Source of the DNA: Chloroflexota bacterium | Lineage (GTDB): Bacteria > Chloroflexota > Anaerolineae > Aggregatilineales > J027 | Direction: 5' to 3' | NCBI GenBank assembly: GCA_016234595.1 | Contig: JACRBG010000014.1 | Span: 1 to 64,000, forward strand | Length of the DNA stretch: 64,000 nucleotides | In this document: positions 26,470 to 35,578 of the stretch, piece after piece | How positions within the stretch are numbered: position 1 is the stretch's first letter | Layout: each line of letters starts with the position of its first letter | Notes under the pieces: model-generated | Databases searched by the model: none | The model's input: only the letters and a program-made list of their open reading frames with translations | Told to the model about the DNA's origin: nothing | Program-made: the position numbers and the translations under genes

Positions 26470-27323
26470 GTGATATTTTGACATGGCAACAGACGGGTGA
26501 TTATTTGTCCTTTAAAGGGCATCGGATTTTTGTACGGACGCAGGGCAATGCGAATGCAGAGCCGATCCTTTTTTTACATGGGTTTCCAACCTCTAGCTAT
26601 GATTATGCAAGAGTTGCCCCATTGCTTGACCGTCAATTTCGGCTCATTTTCTTTGATTATTTGGGGTATGGGTTTTCGGACAAACCCCACCAACACCCCT
26701 ATTCACTATTTGAACAAGCCGAAATGACTCAGGTGGTGGCGCAACATTTTGGCCTAACCAAGACGCGATTGGTGGCGCATGATGTCGGAAATTCGGTGAC
26801 ATTGGAGGTGATGCGACGGGGGGAACCTGAAATTAGCCAGTTGGTGATGCTAAACGGGAGTGTGCTGCTCGACGACTATCGGCCACTCATCACCCAAAAA
26901 TTGTTACTACACCCAATCATTGGCCCAATCGTGACCAAACTGCGACTTATCCGTAAACCTGCTTTCGCCCGCCAATTTGGAAAACTTTTTGCCACGCCGT
27001 TGACGACCAGTGAAATTGATGAGTTTTGGTCGCTGATTCAATATAACGACGGGATGGGGATTTATCATTTACTGATTCAATATCTGCGGGAACGCAAAAT
27101 TCATGAACACACATGGCTGGATGCGCTCAAAGTTCATGCGGCGCCGCTGACGGTCGTTTGGGGACAACGCGACCCGGTGGCTGTGCCGAGTATTGCCAAG
27201 GCGATTTTGGGACGGCGGCCTGACACAGCCTATTTCCCGTTGGATGATATTGGGCATTTCCCCCAATGGGAAGCGCCGGAACGGGTAGCGGAAATCATTC
27301 GGCAGGCTTTCATAAATAATTAG
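26466..27323 (+). CDS. Alpha/beta hydrolase with Asp nucleophile (haloalkane dehalogenase/epoxide hydrolase type)
   Basis: 285 residues. The oxyanion segment is LFLHGFPTSSYDYARV. The nucleophile elbow is LVAHDVGNSVTL, with Asp in place of Ser, as in haloalkane dehalogenases, epoxide hydrolases and the MEST group. A candidate catalytic acid lies in WGQRDPVAVP and the His in DDIGHFPQWEAPE. It is cytosolic, since no signal is present. The Asp nucleophile points to ether, halide or epoxide opening rather than ester cleavage, but the substrate is unknown. Overlaps the preceding stop by four bases. Confidence 0.85.
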   Translation: MSDILTWQQTGDYLSFKGHRIFVRTQGNANAEPILFLHGFPTSSYDYARVAPLLDRQFRLIFFDYLGYGFSDKPHQHPYSLFEQAEMTQVVAQHFGLTKTRLVAHDVGNSVTLEVMRRGEPEISQLVMLNGSVLLDDYRPLITQKLLLHPIIGPIVTKLRLIRKPAFARQFGKLFATPLTTSEIDEFWSLIQYNDGMGIYHLLIQYLRERKIHEHTWLDALKVHAAPLTVVWGQRDPVAVPSIAKAILGRRPDTAYFPLDDIGHFPQWEAPERVAEIIRQAFINN

Positions 27324-27357
27324 TCAAATATTTTTGCAAAAAATGAATTAATTTATT

Positions 27358-28080
27358 ATGATAGGGGCTGTGGTAGTTTTAGACAACGCTGTATTGGAAA
27401 TTGCAAACATGTCCATAAGCCCCGTCATGCAAGAATATCTCGCGGAAGCCTATCGGATTGCCGCTTATCAAGAAGAACCATTTGTCAGTACCTCCGCATT
27501 GGCGGAACGATTAGGCGTTTCAGCGCCAGCCGTCGCTCGTATGGCCTCACGGTTGCGTGAGCTTGGATTTATTGACCACGAACCCTATCAAGGTATGAAA
27601 TTAACCGAGCGCGGCGAACGCGAGGCGCTTAAATCTATTCGGCGGCATCGTTTGGCCGAAGCCTTTTTGGTCAGCGTGATGGGTTTTGGTTGGCATGAAG
27701 TCCATGATGAGGCCGATGCGCTGGGATCGGCGGTAACGGAACGACTGGCGGCTCGGATGGAAAAAATGGCCGGGTATCCTAAACGCTGCCCGCACGGTGA
27801 ACCTATCCCAAGTGAAGATGGGGTGATGCCCGTGTTGCATGACCAGCCTCTAACGGAATGTACCCCCCCCGCTGAATATATGATTAGCCGTGTTAACACC
27901 CACGATCCTGAAAAATTATGCTATCTGGCTGAATTGGAATTGGTGCCGGGGCAAAAGATCGAATTGGTGTCGCGAGCACCCTTTAATGGGCCACTGCGCT
28001 TGCGGGTTGGTCGGGCTGAACAGGTAATTGGCACGGAACTGGCGGTGACTTTACGGGTATCCAAACCAGAAAATTTCTAA
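27358..28080 (+). CDS. DtxR/MntR-family metal-dependent repressor
   Basis: 240 residues from the ATG at 27358, or 223 from the ATG at 27409 where homology seems to begin (SISPVMQEYLAEAYRIAAYQ); neither has a clear ribosome binding site. A winged helix-turn-helix (TSALAERLGVSAPAVARMAS) is followed by LTERGEREALKSIRRHRLAE and the metal-binding dimer domain (GFGWHEVHDEADALGSAV, then GYPKRCPHGEPIPS with Cys and His). The C-terminus is a FeoA/SH3-like domain. It should repress Mn or Fe uptake genes; none are adjacent. Confidence 0.92.
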   Translation: MIGAVVVLDNAVLEIANMSISPVMQEYLAEAYRIAAYQEEPFVSTSALAERLGVSAPAVARMASRLRELGFIDHEPYQGMKLTERGEREALKSIRRHRLAEAFLVSVMGFGWHEVHDEADALGSAVTERLAARMEKMAGYPKRCPHGEPIPSEDGVMPVLHDQPLTECTPPAEYMISRVNTHDPEKLCYLAELELVPGQKIELVSRAPFNGPLRLRVGRAEQVIGTELAVTLRVSKPENF

Positions 28081-28086
28081 ACAGGT

Positions 28087-28118
28087 TATAATGCAAAAAT
28101 AGTTTCCTTTAAACTATT
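28087..28118 (+). promoter_or_regulatory. -10 box and leader hairpin before the chemosensory operon
   Basis: TATAAT lies at 28087-28092 with no good -35 at the expected distance. AATAGTTT (28098-28105) pairs perfectly with AAACTATT (28111-28118), placing an eight-bp hairpin 14 bases before the GTG start of cheW, close enough to affect initiation. Confidence 0.4.
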
Positions 28119-28132
28119 GAGAGCATTATCCT

Positions 28133-28714
28133 GTGAACCAACCATCACCCAATTGGGATGCTATCCGCCAGACTTTGCAAGAAATTTCGGCGTTGTTGGA
28201 TGAAGGGGAAACCACCCCCGAAGCACGGACGACTATTCTTGAGCGCCGTGCTCAGCAATTTGCCGAAGCCGCCATTTCCCCAATTGCCTCTGAAGTTTTA
28301 CAAGATTATCTCACCTTTCGACTGAATACTGAAAACTACGCTCTGTCGGTACGGCATGTCCGCGCGATTGCCCCGTTGCGCCGCCTGACCCCGATACCAT
28401 GTGTACCGGGTTATTATCGGGGTGTCACCAATCTCAACGGTAAGATTACCAGCGTGTTAGATTTGCGGCGCTTTTATGACCTTGATATTGCCGATGCTGC
28501 CCCTGCTATGCTGATCGTAGTTGAGGGGGCAGGATTGGAAATTGCGCTATTGGTGGAAAGTGTTGAGGCTGTGGTCGAACTCGATCCGGGTGCCTTTGTT
28601 GATCATAACTCTGGTGTGGGAATTGCGGGAGTGGCGGCTATGGGGTTAATCTTATTAGATATTGACCGTCTGTTCCGTGACCCGCGCCTGCGGATTTTTG
28701 AGGAACCTGCATGA
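28133..28714 (+). CDS. cheW: CheW-like adaptor protein
   Basis: 193 residues with GTG start. The first 55 residues are helical; the rest is a CheW domain: [40 protein letters not shown] and [10 protein letters not shown], the pattern that joins receptors to CheA. Chemotaxis CheW proteins are often 150-170 residues; the extra N-terminus may mediate a specific contact. First gene of a five-gene operon, followed by two receptors in overlapping or abutting frames. Confidence 0.93.
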   Translation: MNQPSPNWDAIRQTLQEISALLDEGETTPEARTTILERRAQQFAEAAISPIASEVLQDYLTFRLNTENYALSVRHVRAIAPLRRLTPIPCVPGYYRGVTNLNGKITSVLDLRRFYDLDIADAAPAMLIVVEGAGLEIALLVESVEAVVELDPGAFVDHNSGVGIAGVAAMGLILLDIDRLFRDPRLRIFEEPA

Positions 28715-30171
28715 CCCTAAAACCAAAAAATGAATTAAGTGGCTGGTCGCAAGTATTGGCTGCTTGGCGCTTGGGAGATGATAACAAAAGATTTCTGGTT
28801 GATGTGGCGGCGTTAAATGGTCTATTGGTATGGCTTTGCTTAGTTCTAACGGTTGACCATGTCGCTCTAATACCAGCAGCACTGGCTTTATTGGTGATTA
28901 CTGTCGTCCCTATCGCGTTTAATTATTCTAGTATGTCCGCGTATGCCCCGACAGCACTCATGGGGGGGCAGATCGTCAGCTATAGCCTTGCTTTGTTATC
29001 TGTAAATTCGGCTGATTGGCAGGCGGTTGTGCCATTTGGGGTGCTGATTTGGGGCTATATTATTTTGTTGCATGGGATTGGGTCAGCGGCTTCATGGTCG
29101 GGCCTATTGGGGATGACGTGGGTAGTCCTATCCCGATTTTTGAATCAATCGCTTGATTTTTCGACCGATGTCTTAAGCCCATTATGCTTATTTGCAGGCG
29201 TGTTTTTGATTTATGGGCTGTTCAATCGGCGAGTGCGAGTCGTTGTGCCTAAGCCTGCCCCTCATCTAACCACCACTCAAACCGTCCCTGTTACGAATGC
29301 AGGGTTAGCATTGTTGGCCGAACAAATTGGCGATACGGCCAAACAACTTGATCAAGCAGCAGGCACTATTCATGGCATTACGACGCAGCAATCGTCGCGG
29401 GCAGACCAGCAAACGAACGTAGTGGCGGATGCAAATCGAGAATTGGATGATTTTCGGCATTTGGCTTTGCAAGCACGCTCTAAAGCGGACGAGATGACCC
29501 GATTGGCGCAAGAGGCGGTTAGTGTGGCCGAAAATGGAAATGAGACTATTCAGGCGGCCCTACAGGGAATGCGCTATACTCGTGAATCGGTCTTAATGGT
29601 AGGGCAAACGATTGGGCAATTGGCCTTACATCTGCGCCATATCAGCCAAATCATTACCTCCGTGTCGGATATTGCCACACAATCAAATTTTTTGGCCTTG
29701 AATGCCCAAATTGAAGCGGCACGGGCCGGTGAACAAGGGCGGGGTTTTAGTATTGTTGCGGAGGAAGTGCGCGATCTGGCCGAACAATCGCGGCGGGCGA
29801 CTGGTGATGTGCGGACGGTGTTGAAGGAAATTCAGCAGGCGATTTCGGTAGCGGTCAATGCAACCGAAGAAGGGGCACGCGGGGTTGCGGCTGGATTAAA
29901 TCAGGCGGAGGATGCTGGGGCGGTAATCGCTAGTCTCTATGAGACGATTGCGCGAGGGGATATGGCAGCGAAGGCTATTCTCAACGCAATTGACTTGCAA
30001 TCGGATGGCGTACGGCGTTTAGGCGGCGCGATGCAAAGCCTTGACCAAGTAGCGATGCAAAATCATGCCTCGACCCGGATGGCTGAAAATATTTCACAGG
30101 ATTTGAGCCGTTTGTCTGGTAAATTAATGGCGACTATTTTTCAAACAGAGTCACACGCAGGAGTAAATTAG
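28711..30171 (+). CDS. Membrane methyl-accepting chemotaxis-type receptor
   Basis: 486 residues. About six hydrophobic helices in residues 25-170 replace the usual periplasmic sensor, and the rest is a cytoplasmic signalling coiled coil. The hairpin tip reads [20 protein letters not shown] followed by [14 protein letters not shown], the conserved CheA/CheW-binding region. It probably senses a membrane or internal cue. It overlaps cheW by four bases (ATGA). Methylation-site motifs were not identified with confidence. Confidence 0.9.
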   Translation: MTLKPKNELSGWSQVLAAWRLGDDNKRFLVDVAALNGLLVWLCLVLTVDHVALIPAALALLVITVVPIAFNYSSMSAYAPTALMGGQIVSYSLALLSVNSADWQAVVPFGVLIWGYIILLHGIGSAASWSGLLGMTWVVLSRFLNQSLDFSTDVLSPLCLFAGVFLIYGLFNRRVRVVVPKPAPHLTTTQTVPVTNAGLALLAEQIGDTAKQLDQAAGTIHGITTQQSSRADQQTNVVADANRELDDFRHLALQARSKADEMTRLAQEAVSVAENGNETIQAALQGMRYTRESVLMVGQTIGQLALHLRHISQIITSVSDIATQSNFLALNAQIEAARAGEQGRGFSIVAEEVRDLAEQSRRATGDVRTVLKEIQQAISVAVNATEEGARGVAAGLNQAEDAGAVIASLYETIARGDMAAKAILNAIDLQSDGVRRLGGAMQSLDQVAMQNHASTRMAENISQDLSRLSGKLMATIFQTESHAGVN

Positions 30172-31443
30172 ATGGTTTCGGTTGGTGACAATTATGAAGT
30201 CCTGCATGTCCGTTTATGGAATCTGACTCGCGCTCTTTTAATGGTTCTAGGTGGTTTACCATCGCTATTGACCACAATCGTGATGGTTTTGTTTACGGGG
30301 TCGAGCATCAGCGATGATTTAAAGGGTCGCCTGTTAGGTTGGACGGTCTCGTTAGGAATTGCGGGGGTTGGGTCGGGATGGGCAGCAGCGCGTTGGTTGG
30401 TGCGCCCTCGCATGGATGCGATGATGCGAAAGGCCCAAACACCTGAACAGCTTTGGGGGGCGATTGACCAATTTACACGACGGGTGCAAGCGGGCGATTT
30501 AAGCAGTCGTGTTGAGTTTTCACCTGCGGATGAAGCTAAAAATGGCCCGATTGTCAATTTGGCAAAGGCGATGAATGCGGTAGTGGCTCAATTGCAAGCG
30601 ACACTCCGTCAAATTCAAGCCGTTGCGGAGAATGCCTCAAGAGTAGCCGATGATATTTTAGGGGCGACGAATGAGCAAATTGCGACGGTGAGCGATCAGG
30701 ATGCCAGCGTAATGCAAACCAGCAGCACGGTACAAGAAGTACGAGCAACGGTCACGGAAACCGCCGAACGGGCAGCGGCAGTGGCGCAGATGGCGCAAAA
30801 TTCAGTACAGGTTTCCAAAGCTGGGGAACAGGCCGTTACAGAAGCCATTGACGGCATGGCCCTTATTCGCCAACGGGTGGAAGGGATCGCTGATAACATT
30901 TTGGTGCTGTCCGAGCACACCCAACAGATTGGTGAGATTATTGCGACGGTTTCGGCATTGGCTGACCAAAGTAAATTGCTCGCGTTGAATGCCTCGGTGG
31001 AAGCGGCACGAGCGGGTGAAGAGGGCAAGGGTTTTGCAGTCGTCGCCATGGAAGTGCGCAATTTGGCGGAACAAAGTCGTGAAGCCACGGCACAGGTGCG
31101 CGATATTTTGAGCGAGATTCAACAGGCCACCAACAGCGCGGTGATGGTGACGGAAGAAGGCACGAAGGGTGTTGATGCCGGAGTGCAATTGGTGAACAGT
31201 GCAGGTGAAAGTATCCGTGATCTTGCCAATTTGATTGAGGAAGCTGCCTATGCTGCGGTGCAAATTGCGGCCAGTACCCGCCAGCAAACGGTCGGGATGG
31301 ATCAATTGAGCACAGCGATGAATCGTATCCGACAAGCTACTGGACAAACCAATGCCAGTACAATGGCGGTGGAACGAGCCGCGCGCGACTTGGGGACAAT
31401 GGCCCGTAAATTGAATGAGATGGTACAGGGGTATCGTACCTAA
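30172..31443 (+). CDS. Second methyl-accepting chemotaxis-type receptor
   Basis: 423 residues. Two hydrophobic helices in residues 17-75 are joined by a short loop with no sizable external sensor. A HAMP-like segment follows ([20 protein letters not shown]), then a signalling coiled coil with tip [20 protein letters not shown] and [14 protein letters not shown]. Its ATG abuts the stop of the preceding receptor gene (TAGATG), so translation is coupled. The two receptors likely form mixed arrays with the CheA encoded downstream. Confidence 0.92.
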   Translation: MVSVGDNYEVLHVRLWNLTRALLMVLGGLPSLLTTIVMVLFTGSSISDDLKGRLLGWTVSLGIAGVGSGWAAARWLVRPRMDAMMRKAQTPEQLWGAIDQFTRRVQAGDLSSRVEFSPADEAKNGPIVNLAKAMNAVVAQLQATLRQIQAVAENASRVADDILGATNEQIATVSDQDASVMQTSSTVQEVRATVTETAERAAAVAQMAQNSVQVSKAGEQAVTEAIDGMALIRQRVEGIADNILVLSEHTQQIGEIIATVSALADQSKLLALNASVEAARAGEEGKGFAVVAMEVRNLAEQSREATAQVRDILSEIQQATNSAVMVTEEGTKGVDAGVQLVNSAGESIRDLANLIEEAAYAAVQIAASTRQQTVGMDQLSTAMNRIRQATGQTNASTMAVERAARDLGTMARKLNEMVQGYRT

Positions 31444-31448
31444 AGCTT

Positions 31449-32204
31449 ATGATGCCAACAAGCGACAGTGGTCAACACTCTGGATGGGCTGATTATCCCG
31501 GCGAGGTTTGGGATGAACGTAAGCCGATTGGTTGGCTCTATGATTGGCCTTTTTGGGCAGAGTGTGCGACGAATTATGCTAATAAGCTGCCTATTCTGGA
31601 ATTGGCGTGTGGCAATGGACGGATTACACGCCAGCTGGCCTTAGCGGGCTATACGGTGGTGGCGGTGGACATCAATCCCCATTTTTTAAGCAGGGCCACT
31701 GCTCAAATTCGGACATTACCTGACGATATGGGGATACGGGTCGAATTTTATCTGCAAGATATGGTTCACTTGAAATTGGGCCGACAATTTGCACTGGCAC
31801 TTATGGCCGATTGGGCTTTTCCAGCCTTATTAAATCAAGCCGATCAATTGAGTTTTTTGCGACGACTGGCCGACCATCTTATCCCCAATGGCTATTTTGT
31901 TTTTGACACGATTTTTCCGGGTGTGCGGGAATTGGGGTTGACCCCCGGTATTGAGGGCGAATGTTTGGAATGGAGTGGTACAGGCCGAACTTTCAACCCT
32001 ATCAGCCAAATTGAGACCCTAATATCGGGCGGACAAGTGATGCAATATCGGCACACCAGCCTGAGTGAGATTCGATTGTTGGCCGAGATGACCGGATTTG
32101 AGGTTGCAGAGTGTTTTGGTGGAACCGATAGACGACCGCTGCGTGGAATGCCGGGGGATGATTTGACGGTGGTGTTGAGGAAAAAGATAAAACGCTATGA
32201 CTGA
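31449..32204 (+). CDS. Class I SAM-dependent methyltransferase within the chemosensory operon
   Basis: 251 residues. Motif I is LELACGNGRITRQLALAGYT, followed by VVAVDINPHFLSRA. It lacks the N-terminal helical domain of CheR and resembles small-molecule methyltransferases of the Methyltransf_25/11 group. Start is one of two tandem ATG codons at 31449 and 31452. It overlaps cheA by eight bases. Its place between receptor and CheA genes suggests a role in the same pathway, possibly receptor modification, but the sequence does not show it. Confidence 0.88.
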   Translation: MMPTSDSGQHSGWADYPGEVWDERKPIGWLYDWPFWAECATNYANKLPILELACGNGRITRQLALAGYTVVAVDINPHFLSRATAQIRTLPDDMGIRVEFYLQDMVHLKLGRQFALALMADWAFPALLNQADQLSFLRRLADHLIPNGYFVFDTIFPGVRELGLTPGIEGECLEWSGTGRTFNPISQIETLISGGQVMQYRHTSLSEIRLLAEMTGFEVAECFGGTDRRPLRGMPGDDLTVVLRKKIKRYD

Positions 32205-34440
32205 TTCACCCAAGCGCCAAACGATTGAGCTAGAGCAATTGTTTCAAATGGAAGCGGCGGAACATCTCAACACCATGAACCGCCTGCTGCTGGCGCTTGA
32301 AACAGCCGCAGATATGCCACGTGAGCAGTATGAGGCGACTGTGCGTGAGTTGTTTCGTGTAGCGCATAGTATCAAGGGCGCGGCAAGAACCGTTGGCAAG
32401 GCCGAAATTGAACAGATTGGGCATGCCCTAGAAGAAGTTTTTGAGGAATTTCGGCGTGGTACACTGGCTTTAACCCCTGCCGCCGCAGACATTTTATATG
32501 ACGGGCTAGACGCGATTGAGATTTTGCTCAGTGGCACAGGGGAAGTTCAGCAAGAAAATTTATTGTCCTCGTTGCGTGGATTAACCAGTACGCAGCCACC
32601 AAAAACAACCTCTACGTCCACTAACATCGCTGTTGTAACCCATGAAATTGAAGCTGTTGCGCCAGATGCCCCTGTCAACCGTGATGAAACCATTCGAGTT
32701 GGTTTAGGCAAGCTCGATACCCTGCTTAACGAAACCAGCAATTTGTTGGCCTTGCATATGAATATCGAGCAACGCACCGACCAGTTGCGGGTGTTGCGCG
32801 ACAAACATCGGCGCTGGCAAAAGAAATGGCGCTCGGTGCAAACGGCCTATATTCAATTGTTACGGGTGGCAGGTAATAAACCTGAGGCTTTAGGGGTCTG
32901 GACTGATTTATTGGAATTTTTGCATGATACCCAAGGGTACATGCAAAATTCGGCTCAACTTATCCAGCAATTGGAACATACGCTACGCGATGATGCAACC
33001 GCGCTTGGTTTGACGACAACCGCGCTACAATCGGGCGTGCGGGCCATGCGATTGTTGCCATTTGAGACACTGGTCGCTGGTTTTAGGCGGATGGTCCGGG
33101 ATGTCGCACGCGACTTGGGCAAAGAGGTGATGTTCCAAACGACGGGTACGCATATTGAACTAGATCGTCAAGTTCTGGAAAAAATCAAAGACCCCGTAAT
33201 GCACTTGCTGCGCAATGCGATTGATCATGGCATCGAAACACCTGAAATACGTGGCACAGTTGGCAAACCCCCACAAGGGTTAATTTTGTTGTCACTGGTA
33301 CAGCGGGGTAGCCGTGTCCATTTGATGGTGGCGGACGATGGGCGCGGGGTTGAGGCTGAGCGTACCCGCCGTAAAGCCGTCACGATGGGGCTGATTTCGA
33401 GCGAGGATGCTGACAAACTCAGTGAATCCGAAATCTATGAACTTTTGCTACAACCGGGTATGACCACCCGTGACACCGTCAGTGAGATTTCGGGCCGGGG
33501 GGTTGGATTGGATGTGGTGCGGCAAGCCGTCGAAGCGTTGCAGGGCCAAATGATTATCCAAAGTAAACCGGGGGACGGCACACGTTTTGAAATTACCCTG
33601 CCGGTGTCGCTGAGTACCCTACATTGCATTATGGTGGCGGCGGGGACGGGGAATGAGATTTATGCCATTCCAAGTGTTGCGGTGATACGAGTAGTCAATT
33701 ATCACCAAGACGATGAATTTAGCGTGACGGGTCAGCCCATGTTGACGCTCGATGGTCAAGTTGTACCAGTGGTCTTCTTAACTGATTTGTTGGAACGACC
33801 CAGCCAAGAAAATATAGTGGGCCAATTTGCGCTGGTGTTGGCTACAGCAGAAAAGCGGCTGGCTGTGGTGGTAGATGACATTATTTCCGAGCAAGAAGTT
33901 ATGGTGCGCAATCTGAACCCCGAATTTAGCCGGGTGCGGAATGTCAGTGGGGCGACGGTTTTGGCTAATGGGGATGTGGTGATTATTTTGAATATCAGTG
34001 ATTTGATGAAAACCGCACAAGGTCGCACCATTCGCCGTCGTCAGATTGCTGCTCCGACGCCCTCTGCACCACCACAACGCCGTATTTTGGTGGTGGACGA
34101 CAGCATTACCACCCGCACTTTGCAGAAAAACATCCTAGAAGCGGCTGGATATGAGGTGATTACGGCGACGCATGGGGTCGAAGCATTAAAAAAATTAGAG
34201 ACGGGCCCGGTGGAATTGTTGATTTCGGATGTGCAGATGCCGTGGATGGACGGATTTGAATTGACGGCACAAGTGCGTAAACATCCTCAATTTAAAAACT
34301 TGCCTATTATTCTAGTGACCTCGCTGGATTCGCAGGAAAATAAAGAAATGGGCTTTAAATCTGGCGCGGATGCCTATATTGTGAAAGGAGTATTTGACCA
34401 AAACGAATTGCTACAGACGATCAAAAGCCTCTTGTATTAA
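32197..34440 (+). CDS. cheA: CheA-type histidine kinase fused to a receiver (CheA-REC)
   Basis: 747 residues. Hpt domain at 1-115 with phospho-His57 in VAHSIKGAARTVG. The middle region has no recognisable P2 CheY-binding domain. Dimerisation and ATPase domains follow, with N box HLLRNAIDHGIETPEIRG, G1 DDGRGVEAER and G2 GRGVGLDVVRQA. A CheW-like domain covers about 470-610 and a receiver about 628-747 (ILVVDDSITTRTLQ, phospho-Asp in LLISDVQMPWMDG). This FrzE/PilL-like layout lets the kinase phosphorylate its own receiver; no separate CheY is in the operon. Confidence 0.95.
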   Translation: MTDSPKRQTIELEQLFQMEAAEHLNTMNRLLLALETAADMPREQYEATVRELFRVAHSIKGAARTVGKAEIEQIGHALEEVFEEFRRGTLALTPAAADILYDGLDAIEILLSGTGEVQQENLLSSLRGLTSTQPPKTTSTSTNIAVVTHEIEAVAPDAPVNRDETIRVGLGKLDTLLNETSNLLALHMNIEQRTDQLRVLRDKHRRWQKKWRSVQTAYIQLLRVAGNKPEALGVWTDLLEFLHDTQGYMQNSAQLIQQLEHTLRDDATALGLTTTALQSGVRAMRLLPFETLVAGFRRMVRDVARDLGKEVMFQTTGTHIELDRQVLEKIKDPVMHLLRNAIDHGIETPEIRGTVGKPPQGLILLSLVQRGSRVHLMVADDGRGVEAERTRRKAVTMGLISSEDADKLSESEIYELLLQPGMTTRDTVSEISGRGVGLDVVRQAVEALQGQMIIQSKPGDGTRFEITLPVSLSTLHCIMVAAGTGNEIYAIPSVAVIRVVNYHQDDEFSVTGQPMLTLDGQVVPVVFLTDLLERPSQENIVGQFALVLATAEKRLAVVVDDIISEQEVMVRNLNPEFSRVRNVSGATVLANGDVVIILNISDLMKTAQGRTIRRRQIAAPTPSAPPQRRILVVDDSITTRTLQKNILEAAGYEVITATHGVEALKKLETGPVELLISDVQMPWMDGFELTAQVRKHPQFKNLPIILVTSLDSQENKEMGFKSGADAYIVKGVFDQNELLQTIKSLLY

Positions 34441-34460
34441 AGGAACGGTTGTTCTATAAT
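34432..34460 (+). promoter_or_regulatory. Sigma-70-type promoter for ssb
   Basis: TTGTAT (34432-34437) and TATAAT (34455-34460) are exactly 17 bases apart. The -35 box overlaps the last codons of cheA, giving ssb its own promoter. Confidence 0.65.
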
Positions 34461-34524
34461 TAGAGGATTGATTTACAAGATACACTATCGCTGAGACTGC
34501 AACTTGGGAAAGGACTATAAACCA

Positions 34525-34935
34525 GTGTATCAACAAATTACCATTATAGGCCGTGTTGGGCGTGACCCTGAACTGCGTTATACATCCAATGGCACAGGGG
34601 TTTGTTCATTTAGTGTGGCGGTGAGTAAAAAATGGACTGACCGCAACAGTAATGAAAAGAAGGAAAAAACCACTTGGTACAAGGTTTCGGCATGGCGTCA
34701 ACTTGCTGAGACATGCAGCCAATTTGTTCACAAAGGCATGTTGATTCTGATTGTCGCGGATGAGGTGGAAGTACGAGCCTATACCGGGCAAGATGGCAAC
34801 CCACAAGCCAGCCTTGAAATTACGGCCCGGGACGTCAAATTTTTGAGCTCAAAGGGCGACCGTGGCGGGGGAACTGGTGAAGATTATGCAGGTGGTTATA
34901 GCGGCGGCGAAGAACCAGAAGATATTCCCTTCTAG
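34525..34935 (+). CDS. ssb: Single-stranded DNA-binding protein
   Basis: 136 residues from the GTG at 34525, which has GGAAAGGA about eight bases upstream and gives the family-typical beginning MYQQITIIGRVGRDPELRY; an in-frame TTG at 34504 would add seven residues. OB fold through residue 105 with VCSFSVAVSKKW and TTWYKVSAWRQLAETC. A short Gly-rich linker ends in the acidic tail EEPEDIPF, the SSB partner-binding tip. It coats single-stranded DNA in replication and repair. Confidence 0.96.
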   Translation: MYQQITIIGRVGRDPELRYTSNGTGVCSFSVAVSKKWTDRNSNEKKEKTTWYKVSAWRQLAETCSQFVHKGMLILIVADEVEVRAYTGQDGNPQASLEITARDVKFLSSKGDRGGGTGEDYAGGYSGGEEPEDIPF

Positions 34936-34956
34936 GCCGTTTTAGCTGGTCAATTG

Positions 34957-34995
34957 AAATAGGGACATGGAGCAAAATCCATGCCCCTATTTTTA
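34957..34995 (+). terminator. Rho-independent terminator between convergent ssb and usp genes
   Basis: AAATAGGG-A-CATGGA (34957-34971) pairs with TCCATG-C-CCCTATTT (34978-34992) with one mismatch and a six-base loop, then a T-rich tail. The A run on the other side lets it serve both strands. Confidence 0.8.
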
Positions 34996-34996
34996 T

Positions 34997-35452
34997 TTAC
35001 TTAGTTTCGGCAGTGGCACGTACTAGAAAAACCGGGCAGTCCGAGACCCGTAGGACTTTTTCGGCCACGCTGCCAAAAACCCAACGGCCAACACCGCTAC
35101 GCCCGTGAGTTCCCATTACAATCAATTGAATACCATAATGGGCCGCGTATTCTAAAATACTCTCGGCGACCATCCCTTCAATGACTTTTATTGCAACGGG
35201 TTTAATCCCTTTAGCAATGAATAGACCTTCGATCCGGTGTAGATATTCGTGGGCCTCACGAATGGCCGCTTCCCGAAAGGTCTCGGTCATCTTGTAATCA
35301 AGTTCATAGGGGGTAATTGCGCCAGAATACTGAACAATGACCTGAATCAAGTGAATTTCGCTGTTGAATTTTTGGGCTAGTTCAATCGCATGAGGTAAGG
35401 CTTGTTCTGCGAGACTTGAGCCATCTAGTGGGACTAATATTTTGTTGTACAT
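34997..35452 (-). CDS. Universal stress protein (UspA family)
   Basis: 151 residues from the ATG at 35452, preceded by AGGAGGG; the longer frame adds nine residues with no support. N-terminal KILVPLDGSSLAEQALPHA and the ATP-binding motif VMGTHGRSGVGRWVFGSVAE (G-2x-G-9x-G-S) are intact, so it is of the nucleotide-binding kind. Monocistronic. 35453-35578 upstream holds no further gene. Confidence 0.95.
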   Translation of the reverse strand: MYNKILVPLDGSSLAEQALPHAIELAQKFNSEIHLIQVIVQYSGAITPYELDYKMTETFREAAIREAHEYLHRIEGLFIAKGIKPVAIKVIEGMVAESILEYAAHYGIQLIVMGTHGRSGVGRWVFGSVAEKVLRVSDCPVFLVRATAETK

Positions 35453-35578
35453 ATGGCCCTCCTTACTTACTCTTATCATCCCTCAGATAGCGCTTTAAAC
35501 CGAGTGAGGATTAGCATTTTTTTCTGGGAAGGGCGGCTTAATTTATTGGGCCTGCCCACCAACAAGATTCTGATAGTC

